From: an uncultured SAR116 cluster alpha proteobacterium
GTDB lineage: Bacteria > Pseudomonadota > Alphaproteobacteria > Puniceispirillales > Marisalimonadaceae
DNA: 64,000 bases
Assembly: GCA_902595515.1 (NCBI GenBank)
Contig: CACJQK010000001.1
Location: 1-64,000, forward strand
Reading direction: 5' to 3'
Each line of letters starts with the position of its first letter. Positions within the stretch are counted from its first letter, which is position 1. Below, in pieces: positions 17,981 through 27,026 of the stretch. The notes under the pieces were generated by a model. The model ran no database searches and was not told where the DNA came from. It saw only the letters and a program-made list of their open reading frames with translations. The translations under genes and the position numbers were made by a program.

Positions 17981-18790
17981 TTATAGCCCGAATCTTTTGT
18001 AGTTTATTCGTTCTTCGATTTTATAAATTAAAATATCTAAAGCTCCTGAAAACAAATTACCAAAACCGAAGAGCTTTTTTTTAGGAGCAAACTCTTTAAT
18101 TTTTACATCTTCTCCGAATCTTTCCTTTAATGTTAATTTCATTTCACCAAAAGCATCAATTAAGCCTAGATCTAAGCTTTTTTCACCTGACCAGAAAGCT
18201 CCAGTAAATAAATCTTTATCTTTGTTTTTTATTTTGCTCCCACGCCTAGATTTAACAAAAGATATGAATTGATTATGTAATTCTTTTTGAATATCTTTTA
18301 ACCTTTTAACATCATCTTCATTTTCTGGTAAAAATGGATCCAAAATCGCTTTGTTTTCACCAGATGTATAAAGACGACGATCTATGCCAATTTTGTCAAT
18401 TGCCTTGTCAAAACCAAACCCAGACGAGACGACACCAATGGAACCAATAATTGAAGCTTTACTAGCAAAAATCTCGTCAGCTGCACATGCAAGCCAATAA
18501 CCTCCAGAAGCAGCCACATCCTCAACAAAAGCTAATACTGGCACATTTTTTTTATCTGACAATTCTCTTACTCGCTTAGAAATCATCTCAGATTGAACAG
18601 GAGAGCCACCTGGTGAATTAATCTGTAAAACGACAGCTTTTAGGTTTTTAACTAAAAAAGCTTGTTCAATAACCTTATCAAGTTCATTTAAATTTAAGCC
18701 TTTTCTTCTTCCCATATTTGGAGCTATAATTCCATTTAATGGGATACAAGATACGTTTTGTGACTTTCTAAAAAAAGAAAGAAAACTCAT
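17981..18790 (-). CDS. S49 family peptidase (SppA/SohB-like)
   Basis: Signal peptide peptidase-like serine protease. The 269-aa protein shows 'VVLQINSPGGSPVQSEMI', the nucleophile motif 'EDVAASGGYWLACAADEI' and the lysine region 'YTSGENKAILDPFLPE', the Ser-Lys dyad of the family. There is no N-terminal membrane helix, so it is the short single-domain form common in alphaproteobacteria rather than E. coli SppA. The ATG has a GGAG 7 nt upstream. It presumably degrades signal peptides or membrane-associated peptides; the substrate is not evident. Confidence 0.9.
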   Translation of the reverse strand: MSFLSFFRKSQNVSCIPLNGIIAPNMGRRKGLNLNELDKVIEQAFLVKNLKAVVLQINSPGGSPVQSEMISKRVRELSDKKNVPVLAFVEDVAASGGYWLACAADEIFASKASIIGSIGVVSSGFGFDKAIDKIGIDRRLYTSGENKAILDPFLPENEDDVKRLKDIQKELHNQFISFVKSRRGSKIKNKDKDLFTGAFWSGEKSLDLGLIDAFGEMKLTLKERFGEDVKIKEFAPKKKLFGFGNLFSGALDILIYKIEERINYKRFGL

Positions 18791-18879
18791 TTAATCTCCT
18801 CTACTTTAGATTAACATTCATGTAAAATTAATAACTTTTTCTTTAATACAACATTTATTTAATTTCTTAAATAAATTGT

Positions 18880-19629
18880 TTATAAAAAATTAAATATGCC
18901 ATTTTCACCGTATGTTCTTGCTTTTTGGGTTATCTTACCTTGAGTGTTGAACAATTTCAGTCCGGACATTAATTCGGTAGGACTACTACCACCTTTTTTA
19001 GCCATAAGTATCAATCTTTTCGAAGACTTTTTTTGATTAGGCCAAATAGGAAAAATTCTGAAAGATCCAGCTTTTTTTCTTAAACTTATTAGTGTTTTTT
19101 CAAGAAGTCCAGTTGGAATTATTAAAAAAATTACACCTTTGTCTTTAAGTATTTTAAGAGATCCTTCTATCCAACTTTCATAATTTATTATTCTTTTAGC
19201 ATAATTATCTAACTCATTTTGTGATTGTTTTTGTTTATCAACATAAAATGGTGGGTTAGTTACTACAAAGTCAAAAAAATTATTTAACTGACTGTCGATG
19301 TTTAATATATCACCCTCAATTAAATTAATTTTTTTTTGAAAGTTATTTTTTTTAAAATTTTCACTCGCGAGTTCTAGGTAGCTCTTGTTATTTTCAATTG
19401 CAGTAATACTAATATCATTATTTTGATAAGCGATTATTAAACTGATTGTACCAACCCCAGAGCCAACATCTGCCAATAAAAATTTTTTTTTCTTAATTTT
19501 TTTTAAGTAACCATTTACAAATGCTGCTAGAAAAACTGCTTCAAATCCATATCTAAAACCTTTTTTTAATTGTATAATTGAAATTTTACCTCTTAAAATT
19601 TTGTCAACAGTTATATTTTTGGAAAACAT
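18880..19629 (-). CDS. tRNA1(Val) adenine-N6 methyltransferase-like (TrmN6/YfiC family)
   Basis: SAM-dependent methyltransferase with 'ADVGSGVGTISLIIA' (motif I), 'ITAIENNKSYLELA' (motif II) and the N6-adenine catalytic motif 'VTNPPFYVDK'. The N-terminal 'DKILRGKISIIQLKKGFRYG' matches the 'QPKxGYRxGxDAVLLAA' type start of the COG4123 family. 249 aa is normal. A strong CAGGAG precedes the ATG. It is divergent from the polyprenyl synthase gene. The exact modified base (tRNA or other RNA) is inferred from family. Confidence 0.82.
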   Translation of the reverse strand: MFSKNITVDKILRGKISIIQLKKGFRYGFEAVFLAAFVNGYLKKIKKKKFLLADVGSGVGTISLIIAYQNNDISITAIENNKSYLELASENFKKNNFQKKINLIEGDILNIDSQLNNFFDFVVTNPPFYVDKQKQSQNELDNYAKRIINYESWIEGSLKILKDKGVIFLIIPTGLLEKTLISLRKKAGSFRIFPIWPNQKKSSKRLILMAKKGGSSPTELMSGLKLFNTQGKITQKARTYGENGIFNFL

Positions 19630-19713
19630 AAATTCTCCTGAATAAAATTATATAAATGTTTTATATATATAATAATCAAGTTATAATTTAAATTTAATCT
19701 TTGGAAAATGCTT

Positions 19714-20718
19714 ATGAATGTAGTTAAAACAGAAAATGTGAAAAATAGCGTTTTCAAATTAAAACAATTATTAGGAAGAAGCCTAGAAGCTGTAGATCAA
19801 GAAATTATAAATAGATTAAATAAATCAATACCTCTTATTAATGATATTGGTAAACATCTCATTAATGCTTCTGGTAAAAGATTACGTCCTCTTTTAACAT
19901 TAGCAATGGCTGCACAATTTAATGATTACTCAAAAAATCCAATTATATTAGCAGCGGCGGTAGAATTTATTCATACAGCAACTTTATTGCATGATGATGT
20001 AGTAGATGAGTCAAATTTAAGGAGAGGAGAAAAAACTGCTAACATAATTTGGGGCAATGAATATAGTGTTTTAGCTGGAGATTTTCTGTTTGCACAATCT
20101 TTTGAATTAATGGTGGAAACTAAGTCTATAGAAGCTCTATCAATTTTAGCAAGTGCTGCATGCAAAATAACTCAAGGAGAATTTCAACAAATGCAAATTG
20201 CAAACAAACCAGAAACTAGTCAAGAAGTTTACTTTGAAGTTATTGGCAAAAAAACAGCTGAGTTATTTGGTGCCTCATGTAAAAGTGGTGTTATCGTAGC
20301 TGGAGGAAATATTGAACAACAAAATGCAGCTTATGATTATGGATTCAATTTGGGATTAGCTTTTCAAATAGTAGATGATCTGATGGATTTTAATAATTTG
20401 CCCAATAAAATGGGTAAAAACCTAGGAGATGATTTTAAATTAGGAAAGACTACATTACCTGTTATTTTAGCTTGGCAAAAAAGTAATGCTAAAGAAAAAA
20501 AATTTTGGATTAAAACTCTGAAAGAATTAAATCAAGAATCTGATGATTTTATTAATGCAATTGAAATTTTTAATAAATATAATATTTTCGAAATTTGCAA
20601 AAAGAAAACTCAAGAATTTATTTCTATGTCCATCAAATGTCTTGAAAAACTGCCCGATACGGAAATCAAGAATTATTTGATAGGCTTAGCTAATGAAAGT
20701 GTTGAGAGATCAAAATAA
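19714..20718 (+). CDS. ispB: Polyprenyl diphosphate synthase (octaprenyl/decaprenyl type)
   Basis: Trans-isoprenyl diphosphate synthase making the ubiquinone side chain. It contains both aspartate-rich motifs, 'ATLLHDDVVDES' (first) and 'VDDLMDF' (second), plus 'GKRLRPLLTLAMA', 'GGNIEQQNAAYDYG' and 'KLGKTTLPVILA'. Start: GGAA at 19703 is too close to the track ATG at 19708, while the next ATG at 19714 has optimal spacing, giving 334 aa. Chain length cannot be read from the sequence. It heads a plus-strand cluster with an XRE-like protein, an RNA methyltransferase and an RHH protein. Confidence 0.9.
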   Translation: MNVVKTENVKNSVFKLKQLLGRSLEAVDQEIINRLNKSIPLINDIGKHLINASGKRLRPLLTLAMAAQFNDYSKNPIILAAAVEFIHTATLLHDDVVDESNLRRGEKTANIIWGNEYSVLAGDFLFAQSFELMVETKSIEALSILASAACKITQGEFQQMQIANKPETSQEVYFEVIGKKTAELFGASCKSGVIVAGGNIEQQNAAYDYGFNLGLAFQIVDDLMDFNNLPNKMGKNLGDDFKLGKTTLPVILAWQKSNAKEKKFWIKTLKELNQESDDFINAIEIFNKYNIFEICKKKTQEFISMSIKCLEKLPDTEIKNYLIGLANESVERSK

Positions 20719-20722
20719 TAGG

Positions 20723-21364
20723 ATGGTCAATACAGAAGAAATAAATAATAAAACTAATATTGATAACGACGATGTAAGAGAGAAAATTAAAAATTTAATA
20801 AAAAAAAAGAACTATAATCTTCGTGATTTATCAAGAAATATAAAAAAGAATGATGCTTATTTGCAACAATATCTCTACAGAGGAACTCCCAAAGTTCTTC
20901 CTGAAGAATATAGATATTTATTAGCTAAATTACTTGATGTGAACGTAAATGAATTGGTGCCAAATTGGTTAAAAAAAATTTCTTTACAAGAAGAATTTTT
21001 TATACTCAGAAATATAGAAAATAAAATTGATTATATAAACCAAATATCATTTTCAAAAGAATTATTCCTTGGCTTAGATTTTTTTGATGAAAAAAATTTA
21101 TATTATTTTCAAACTTACATGTCAGATTGTAAGATAACTACCATTGTAGATGTAAGTATAAAAAAATTTATAAGACCTGATATTTATCTATTAAATGATA
21201 AAAAAAATTACTTTCTTGCTATCATTGAATTAAGCAAACTTAGTCAGAATAAATTAAGTGTAAAACCATATTTCAATAATTTTTCTCCTTTTCAAATTAA
21301 TGCAAATTTTTTGAATATAAGTGGTTTAATTTTGTGGCAATGTTCTAACATATTTTCAAAATGA
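20723..21364 (+). CDS. XRE-like helix-turn-helix protein with unrecognised C-terminus
   Basis: The N-terminal part (about residues 20-75) contains a helix-turn-helix segment ('NLRDLSRNIKKNDAYLQQYL' then 'RGTPKVLPEEYRYLLAKLL'), matching the 'SRALGRNDAYLQQF...RGTP' pattern of alphaproteobacterial LexA-like XRE-S24 proteins. The remaining ~135 residues are Phe/Lys/Asn-rich and show no convincing S24 Ser-Lys dyad, so the peptidase half appears lost or highly diverged. I prefer the ATG at 20723 (213 aa), just after the ispB stop; the track ATG at 20693 overlaps ispB. Its stop overlaps the next gene's ATG by 4 bp. Confidence 0.6.
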   Translation: MVNTEEINNKTNIDNDDVREKIKNLIKKKNYNLRDLSRNIKKNDAYLQQYLYRGTPKVLPEEYRYLLAKLLDVNVNELVPNWLKKISLQEEFFILRNIENKIDYINQISFSKELFLGLDFFDEKNLYYFQTYMSDCKITTIVDVSIKKFIRPDIYLLNDKKNYFLAIIELSKLSQNKLSVKPYFNNFSPFQINANFLNISGLILWQCSNIFSK

Positions 21365-22695
21365 GTAAGTTTGAAAAATTACAAAAAAACACAGATAACA
21401 AACTGTTAACAGTCAAATATATTGGATCAAGGGGTGAAGGTATATCTAATTTAACAACTGAGATTAATTATAGAGTGAATAATTATACTTTTTTTATTCC
21501 TTTTACTTTACCTGATGAAATAGTTGTTGTTAAACCAACTCTTTTTAATTCTGAAGGTGTTAGGGCAAATTTAGTTGAAATAAAATCACCATCACCAAAA
21601 AGAATTGATCCTAAATGCGAACATTTTTTTCAATGTGGTGGATGTTTACTTCAGCACTGGAATTTTGAAGATTATACCTCTTGGAAATTTGATAAAATTT
21701 CGCTACCAATATTAAAAATTTCGCCAACAACAATGATGAAAGAAATTAAAACATCTTCGATAAAAAGTCGTAGACATGCTAAATTTAAAGCAAAAAAATA
21801 TAAATCTAATACAATAATTGGGTTTAATGAATACAGGAGTAAATTTATTACAAAAATTCAAGAATGCCTAATTATTGAATCAAAACTTCAGAGATTTATT
21901 CATTATTTGGAAAAACCATTACATAAACTTCTTGGTATAGGTGATGAAATTGATATTCATGCAAATCTTCTAGACAACGGAATAGATCTACTCATACATG
22001 GTATAGATAAAATAGATTACCATAAATTAAATATCTTTGTTGATACTATTTCAAAAAGCTCAGTTATTAGATTTAATAGAAAATTAGAAGATAATACTAA
22101 CGAATTACTATTTACAACAGACCTATCAAGTTTATCTAACAAGTCTTTTTCATCTATTACTTTTCCTCCTCCAGGTGGGTTTCTTCAAGCAACTATGGAG
22201 GGAGAAAATGCGATTCTTGAAAGCGTTTTCTTGGGATTAAGTGAGAACAAAAAAACAAAACTGATTTGTGAACTTTTTTGTGGCTGTGGAACCATAACCT
22301 TACCATTATTAAAAAAACATTACCAAATACATTCATTTGAATTAGACAAAGATTCTTTAAAATCTCTAGATATTGCCGCTAGAAAAGAAAGTTTTGGAAA
22401 CAATGTTAAAACAAAAGTAAGAGATTTAAAAAATTTCCCTTTGACATCAGATGAACTCAGCAAATATGACGCAATTATAATTGACCCTCCACGTTCAGGT
22501 GCAAAATTGCAATTTTTGAATATTGCAAGATCAAACGTGTCAATAATAATAAGTATCTCTTGTAATGTTAACACTTTTATACGAGATGCCAAAATATTGA
22601 TTGAGAGTAATTATGAATTAAAATGGGTACAACCAATTGATCAATTCTTATTTTCTGCACATGTTGAATTAGTTGCAATATTTCAATTAAAATAA
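21361..22695 (+). CDS. 23S rRNA/tRNA m5U methyltransferase, RlmD/TrmA family
   Basis: Fe-S cluster SAM-dependent uridine C5 methyltransferase. The 444-aa protein has an N-terminal TRAM-like domain ('KYIGSRGEGISNL'), the 4Fe-4S motif 'CEHFFQCGGCLLQH' with a fourth Cys in 'IQECLII', motif I 'ICELFCGCGTITLPLL', 'AIIIDPPRSGAK', and the catalytic Cys in 'ISISCNVNTFIRD'. This matches the RumA/RlmD subclass. Start ATG overlaps the upstream gene by 4 bp (ATGA). Target uridine is not determinable. Confidence 0.9.
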   Translation: MSKFEKLQKNTDNKLLTVKYIGSRGEGISNLTTEINYRVNNYTFFIPFTLPDEIVVVKPTLFNSEGVRANLVEIKSPSPKRIDPKCEHFFQCGGCLLQHWNFEDYTSWKFDKISLPILKISPTTMMKEIKTSSIKSRRHAKFKAKKYKSNTIIGFNEYRSKFITKIQECLIIESKLQRFIHYLEKPLHKLLGIGDEIDIHANLLDNGIDLLIHGIDKIDYHKLNIFVDTISKSSVIRFNRKLEDNTNELLFTTDLSSLSNKSFSSITFPPPGGFLQATMEGENAILESVFLGLSENKKTKLICELFCGCGTITLPLLKKHYQIHSFELDKDSLKSLDIAARKESFGNNVKTKVRDLKNFPLTSDELSKYDAIIIDPPRSGAKLQFLNIARSNVSIIISISCNVNTFIRDAKILIESNYELKWVQPIDQFLFSAHVELVAIFQLK

Positions 22696-22698
22696 AAA

Positions 22699-22902
22699 AT
22701 GTTAATAAAAAAATCTATTACTATAAAAAAACATAGAACATCTTTATCTTTAGAAAAAGAATTTTGGGATGCCTTAAAAATCATCTCAAACGAACAAAAG
22801 TGTTCCCTAGAAACTTTGATTACTAAAATTGATTCTAACAGAAAAACTTCGCTTGCCTCATCAATAAGAGTCTATCTTTTAAAATTTTATATGAAAAACT
22901 AG
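22699..22902 (+). CDS. Ribbon-helix-helix domain protein
   Basis: A 67-aa protein matching the small alphaproteobacterial ribbon-helix-helix family. 'HRTSLSLEKEFWDALKIISN' has the strand-helix start, and 'SLETLITKIDSN' and 'LASSIRVYLLKFY' form the following helices. Family members are putative DNA-binding proteins, often mis-annotated as arylsulfate sulfotransferases. It begins 3 bp after the methyltransferase gene and its stop overlaps the convergent uxaA-like stop by 4 bp. Confidence 0.8.
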   Translation: MLIKKSITIKKHRTSLSLEKEFWDALKIISNEQKCSLETLITKIDSNRKTSLASSIRVYLLKFYMKN

Positions 22903-24446
22903 CCTGTTATTCCAATTTGCCAAGGCGCAAATTCATGGCGACCAAGGTTTAAAATTTCACTTTTTGTTTTTTTACCAGAAGCAAAAGAAATAAATTCTTC
23001 AAAAATAATTTTACCCATTTCTTCAATATCTTTATCTCCGTCAATAACTAAACCACAATTTATATCCATATCTTCATACATTTTTTTATAAAGAGAAGAA
23101 TTAGTTGCTAATTTTATTGAAGGTGTTGGTTTTGCACCAAAACATGAACCTCTACCTGTAGTAAATGCTATTAGATTTGCTCCACCTGCAATCTGACCAG
23201 TTGCTGAAACAGGATCAAATCCAGGTGTATCCATAAAAACAAACCCTTTTTCATCGATTCTATCTGCATAATTATATACTTCCATTAAACCTGTTGTTCC
23301 ACCTTTCATAGCTGATCCTAAGGATTTTTCTAAAATATTTGCAAGACCTCCTTTTTGATTTCCTGGGCTAACTATTCCATTTATTTGTACGTCTCGACCA
23401 ACTGCGTAAACATTCTTCCACCAATTTACACGGTCCAATAATTTTTCTGCTACAGAGGAATTTACAGCTCTTGCAGTTAAAGTATTCTCAACGCCATATA
23501 TTTCAGGTGTTTCTGATAAAATAGCAGTACCACCATGACTTACAAGTATATCAACAGCTTTCCCCAAAGAAGGATTTGCAGAAATAGAAGAAAAAGCGTC
23601 TGACCCTCCACACTGAAGTCCTACCATAAGATTAGATAGTGGAACTTTTTCTCTAAAGATCACATTCGCCTTTTCTAGCATAACCTCTACAATTTTAATT
23701 CCTTCTTTAATTGTTGCAGTAGTACCACCATTTTCTTGCATTACTAAAGTTTTTAAATTTTCATTTTCTGAAAGTCCTTGGTGTGAAAACAAGCCTCCAA
23801 CCTGACACCTTTCACAACCAAGACCAACGACTAAGGATGAGGCAACATTTGGGTGACTTATGTAACCGCCTAATGTTCTATTTAACAAATTCATTGGTTC
23901 ACCTGACAATTCCATTCCACATCCAGTTGAATGACTAAAAGCGGCTACGCCGTCAACATTAGGATAATTAGTAAGTTTTTCAGGGGTAAAATAAGATGCA
24001 ATTTCATGTACAACAGTTGCAGAACAATTAACTGTTGACACAACTGCAATAAAATTTCTGGTACCTACGCGTCCATCTAATCTTTTAAAACCTGAAAATG
24101 TTCTTTCGCTTGAAGAATTTACAAATCTGGTTGGCTCATATTTGGAGCAATATTCATGTTCTCGTCCAAACTCTTTAAACACAACATTTGAATTTGTTAA
24201 AACTTGACCTTTTATTAAATCTGTATCTGCAAAACCTATTATTGTACCATATTTATAAATCGGGCTATCTTTAGCAATATCTAATCTAGCAATTTTTTGT
24301 CCTGAAAGTATTGGAGAATCTAATGTAATGTCAAAATCATCTAAGTGTTGATAGGCTTCCATATTTTTTATTGCAATAACAATGTTATCTACATCATTTA
24401 GAAGCACTGCCTTTGACGCATTTATATTAATTTGTTTTTTATCCAT
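22899..24446 (-). CDS. UxaA family altronate/galactarate-type dehydratase
   Basis: A 515-aa sugar-acid dehydratase with an N-terminal SAF domain (about residues 1-95, 'SPILSGQKIARLDIAKDSPI') fused to the UxaA/GarD catalytic region ('GFKRLDGRVGTRNFIAVVST', 'HSTGCGMELSGEPMN', 'VGLGCERCQVGGL', 'MVGLQCGGSDAFSSISANP', 'GRGSCFGAKPTPSIKLATNS'). Conserved cysteines of the family are present. It would dehydrate an aldonic or aldaric acid to a 2-keto-3-deoxy acid. It is last in a three-gene operon with an RraA-like and an IlvD/Edd-family gene; the precise substrate is not evident. Confidence 0.88.
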   Translation of the reverse strand: MDKKQININASKAVLLNDVDNIVIAIKNMEAYQHLDDFDITLDSPILSGQKIARLDIAKDSPIYKYGTIIGFADTDLIKGQVLTNSNVVFKEFGREHEYCSKYEPTRFVNSSSERTFSGFKRLDGRVGTRNFIAVVSTVNCSATVVHEIASYFTPEKLTNYPNVDGVAAFSHSTGCGMELSGEPMNLLNRTLGGYISHPNVASSLVVGLGCERCQVGGLFSHQGLSENENLKTLVMQENGGTTATIKEGIKIVEVMLEKANVIFREKVPLSNLMVGLQCGGSDAFSSISANPSLGKAVDILVSHGGTAILSETPEIYGVENTLTARAVNSSVAEKLLDRVNWWKNVYAVGRDVQINGIVSPGNQKGGLANILEKSLGSAMKGGTTGLMEVYNYADRIDEKGFVFMDTPGFDPVSATGQIAGGANLIAFTTGRGSCFGAKPTPSIKLATNSSLYKKMYEDMDINCGLVIDGDKDIEEMGKIIFEEFISFASGKKTKSEILNLGRHEFAPWQIGITG

Positions 24447-24464
24447 ATAAACCTCATATAAAAA

Positions 24465-25181
24465 TTAATTATTTTTTTTAGTACTTAACCAATTTTCAAA
24501 TATTTTTTTTTCTTTTTTGTCGGTTAATGGATATAACCCTCTGATAGTTGCTCCTTTTTGAACCTTATCTATTACATAATCTTCATATACTGTCATAGAT
24601 TTAACCTCATCAGAAATTTCTTTTATAACCTCATTAGGTATCACGACAACACCCTCTTTGTCGCCAACAATTAAATCATTTGGCCAAATAGCAACATCTC
24701 CACAACCAATAGGAGTGTTAATATCTATGGCTTGATGCAAAGTAAGATTAGTTGGAGATGATGGTCTATTGTGGTAGGCTGGAATATTCAATTTTTTTAT
24801 TTCATCTGAGTCTCTAAACCCACCATCTGTTACTACACCAGCACATCCTCTAACCATTAATCTTGTAACTAGTATGGCACCTGCTGATGCGGCTCTGGGA
24901 TCTTTCCTGCTATCAAAAATTAAGACATAATCTTTAGGACATTCCTCAATAGCTAACCGTTGCGGATGTTTTGGATTTTTAAATACCTCTATACTATTTA
25001 GATCTTCCCTTGCTGGAATATATCTAACTGTATAAGCTAATCCCACCATATTAGGTAATTTTGTATTTAGTGGGGAAACTCCTTGAATAAATTGATTTTT
25101 TAGTCCTTTTTTGAATAAAGCAGTACAAATTGTTGCTACACTTGCGTTTGAAAAAATTTTTTTTAATTCATTTGATAACAT
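24465..25181 (-). CDS. RraA family protein, probable 2-keto acid aldolase/decarboxylase
   Basis: A 238-aa member of the RraA/HMG-aldolase family ('VGLAYTVRYIPAREDLNSIE', 'VVTDGGFRDSDEIKKLNIPA', 'PIGCGDVAIWPNDLIVGDKE'). The family includes regulators of RNase E and class II 4-hydroxy-4-methyl-2-oxoglutarate aldolases. The catalytic-type motif with Arg-Asp ('GGFRDSD') and the operon with two sugar-acid dehydratases argue for an aldolase or related catabolic step rather than RNase regulation. It lies 18 bp before the uxaA-like gene and 9 bp after the IlvD-like gene. Confidence 0.8.
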   Translation of the reverse strand: MLSNELKKIFSNASVATICTALFKKGLKNQFIQGVSPLNTKLPNMVGLAYTVRYIPAREDLNSIEVFKNPKHPQRLAIEECPKDYVLIFDSRKDPRAASAGAILVTRLMVRGCAGVVTDGGFRDSDEIKKLNIPAYHNRPSSPTNLTLHQAIDINTPIGCGDVAIWPNDLIVGDKEGVVVIPNEVIKEISDEVKSMTVYEDYVIDKVQKGATIRGLYPLTDKKEKKIFENWLSTKKNN

Positions 25182-25190
25182 TCTTAATCT

Positions 25191-26921
25191 CTAAAAAATA
25201 TCCGGCTCTTTCGCAGAACTTCCAAAATCGCTCTCTAAAAAATCAAAGTCACAACCTTCATTTGCTTGGCGAACATGATTACTATACATCCATAACCATC
25301 CTCTACCTGATTTTGGATTATTTTTTTTAACTTTCTTTTTTCTTTGTTGTAAAGTCTTTTCATCTACAAGCATGTTTATTGATCTCAAGTTTACATTTAT
25401 CTCTATAATATCTCCTGTTTCTAACAACGATAATGGACCACCCACATAACTTTCTGGAGCAACATGAAGAATGCAGGCACCATAACTAGTTCCACTCATT
25501 CTTGCATCAGAAATTCTAACCATGTCTCTTACACCCTTTTTAAGAAGTTTCTTTGGTATTGGCATCATTCCCCACTCAGGCATTCCTGGCCCCCCAACAG
25601 GACCAACGTTTCTTAAAACTAACACATGATTTTCAGTCACATCTAATTCATCACTATCAATAATTTTTTTCATATCTGGATAACTATCAAAAACTATAGC
25701 TGGACCTTTGTGTTTTAAAAATTTTTTATCACATGCAGCTGGTTTAATAACACAACCATCTGGTGCTAAATTTCCTTTTAAAACAGCTAGTGATCCTTCT
25801 TTATAGATTGGGTTATCTAAAGCCCGAATTATGTCTTGATTAAGCGTTTCTTTTCCATTAATAAGTTCGCTTAGCTTCATTCCTGATACAGTTATTTCTT
25901 CTAAATTAAGTTGGCTTGCTAAAGAATACATCAAAGATAGAATACCTCCAGCATAATAAAAATCTTCCATTAAATAGTCTTTTCCAGAAGGTCTTATATT
26001 CGCAATCAAAGGAATTTTTCTTCCTTTTTTATCTAGATCATCCATTGTTAAATTAACACCAGCTCTCCTTGCCATAGCTATCAAATGAATAATAGCGTTA
26101 GTAGAACAACCCATTGCCATAGCTACTGTAACAGCATTTTCAACAGAGTTTTCTGTTATGATATTTCTTGGAGTTAAGTCTTCCCATACCATTTCTACAA
26201 TTCTTTTTCCGACATTTGCAGACATTCTAATATGATTAGAATCTGCTGCGGGAATAGAACTAGCACCGGGTAAACATAATCCAATGGCTTCAGCGATTGC
26301 TGTCATTGTACTCGCTGTTCCCATAGTCATACAATGTCCATAGGATCTAGCAATACCAGTCTCAACTTCTTCCCAATCTTTTTGAGAAATATTTCCTGCC
26401 CTCAATTCATCCCAATATTTCCAACCATCTGAACCACTTCCTAAAAATTTACCTTTATAATTTCCTCTTAACATTGGTCCAGCTGGTAAAAAAATTGTTG
26501 GTAAATTTAAAGATATTGCTCCCATAATTAAAGCAGGTGTGGTTTTATCACAGCCCCCCATCAAAACAACCCCATCAATGGGATGAGATCTTATAAGTTC
26601 CTCTACTTCCATTGACAACATGTTTCTGTATAACATTGTTGTAGGTTTCACATACATTTCAGCAAGAGAGATAGCTGGAAGCTCTATTGGGAGACCACCT
26701 AATTGATAGATTCCTTTTTTTACATCTTCAACTCTTTGTTTGAAGTGCATATGACATGGTTGTATATCAGACCAAGTGTTAATAATACCAATAACAGGTT
26801 TGTTTTCCCAATCCTCTCTATCTAATCCCATTTGCATAGCTCTAGATCTATGACCAAAAGATCTTACATCATTGGGTGCAAACCATCTATAACTTCTAAG
26901 TTCTTCATATTTTTTTTTCAA
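25191..26921 (-). CDS. IlvD/Edd family sugar-acid dehydratase (arabinonate/xylonate type)
   Basis: A 576-aa Fe-S dehydratase with cysteines in 'SDIQPCHMHF', 'VLMGGCDKTTPALIMGA' and 'SYGHCMTMGTASTM', plus 'AMGCSTNAIIHLIAMARRAG'. The GGCDKTTPALIMGA variant and the context with RraA and UxaA genes indicate the sugar-acid branch of the family rather than branched-chain biosynthetic IlvD or Edd. It would dehydrate a sugar-derived aldonate to its 2-keto-3-deoxy form. The start is TTG with AAAGGA about 6 nt upstream. First gene of the cluster; neither a transporter nor a regulator is adjacent. Confidence 0.88.
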   Translation of the reverse strand: MKKKYEELRSYRWFAPNDVRSFGHRSRAMQMGLDREDWENKPVIGIINTWSDIQPCHMHFKQRVEDVKKGIYQLGGLPIELPAISLAEMYVKPTTMLYRNMLSMEVEELIRSHPIDGVVLMGGCDKTTPALIMGAISLNLPTIFLPAGPMLRGNYKGKFLGSGSDGWKYWDELRAGNISQKDWEEVETGIARSYGHCMTMGTASTMTAIAEAIGLCLPGASSIPAADSNHIRMSANVGKRIVEMVWEDLTPRNIITENSVENAVTVAMAMGCSTNAIIHLIAMARRAGVNLTMDDLDKKGRKIPLIANIRPSGKDYLMEDFYYAGGILSLMYSLASQLNLEEITVSGMKLSELINGKETLNQDIIRALDNPIYKEGSLAVLKGNLAPDGCVIKPAACDKKFLKHKGPAIVFDSYPDMKKIIDSDELDVTENHVLVLRNVGPVGGPGMPEWGMMPIPKKLLKKGVRDMVRISDARMSGTSYGACILHVAPESYVGGPLSLLETGDIIEINVNLRSINMLVDEKTLQQRKKKVKKNNPKSGRGWLWMYSNHVRQANEGCDFDFLESDFGSSAKEPDIF

Positions 26922-27026
26922 ATTAAATCCTTTAATTTTATCTCAATTTCATTTTGACTCTAATATAATAGAATTTCAAAGAAAAAATATTTTAAAGAAT
27001 TTCGTTGAGTTTTTTTTAAAAGAGTT

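Noticed and set aside
25191-26921. Biosynthetic dihydroxy-acid dehydratase IlvD
   Set aside because: The Cys motif variant and operon with RraA and UxaA genes fit sugar-acid dehydratases better; ilvE 20 kb away is not evidence for it.
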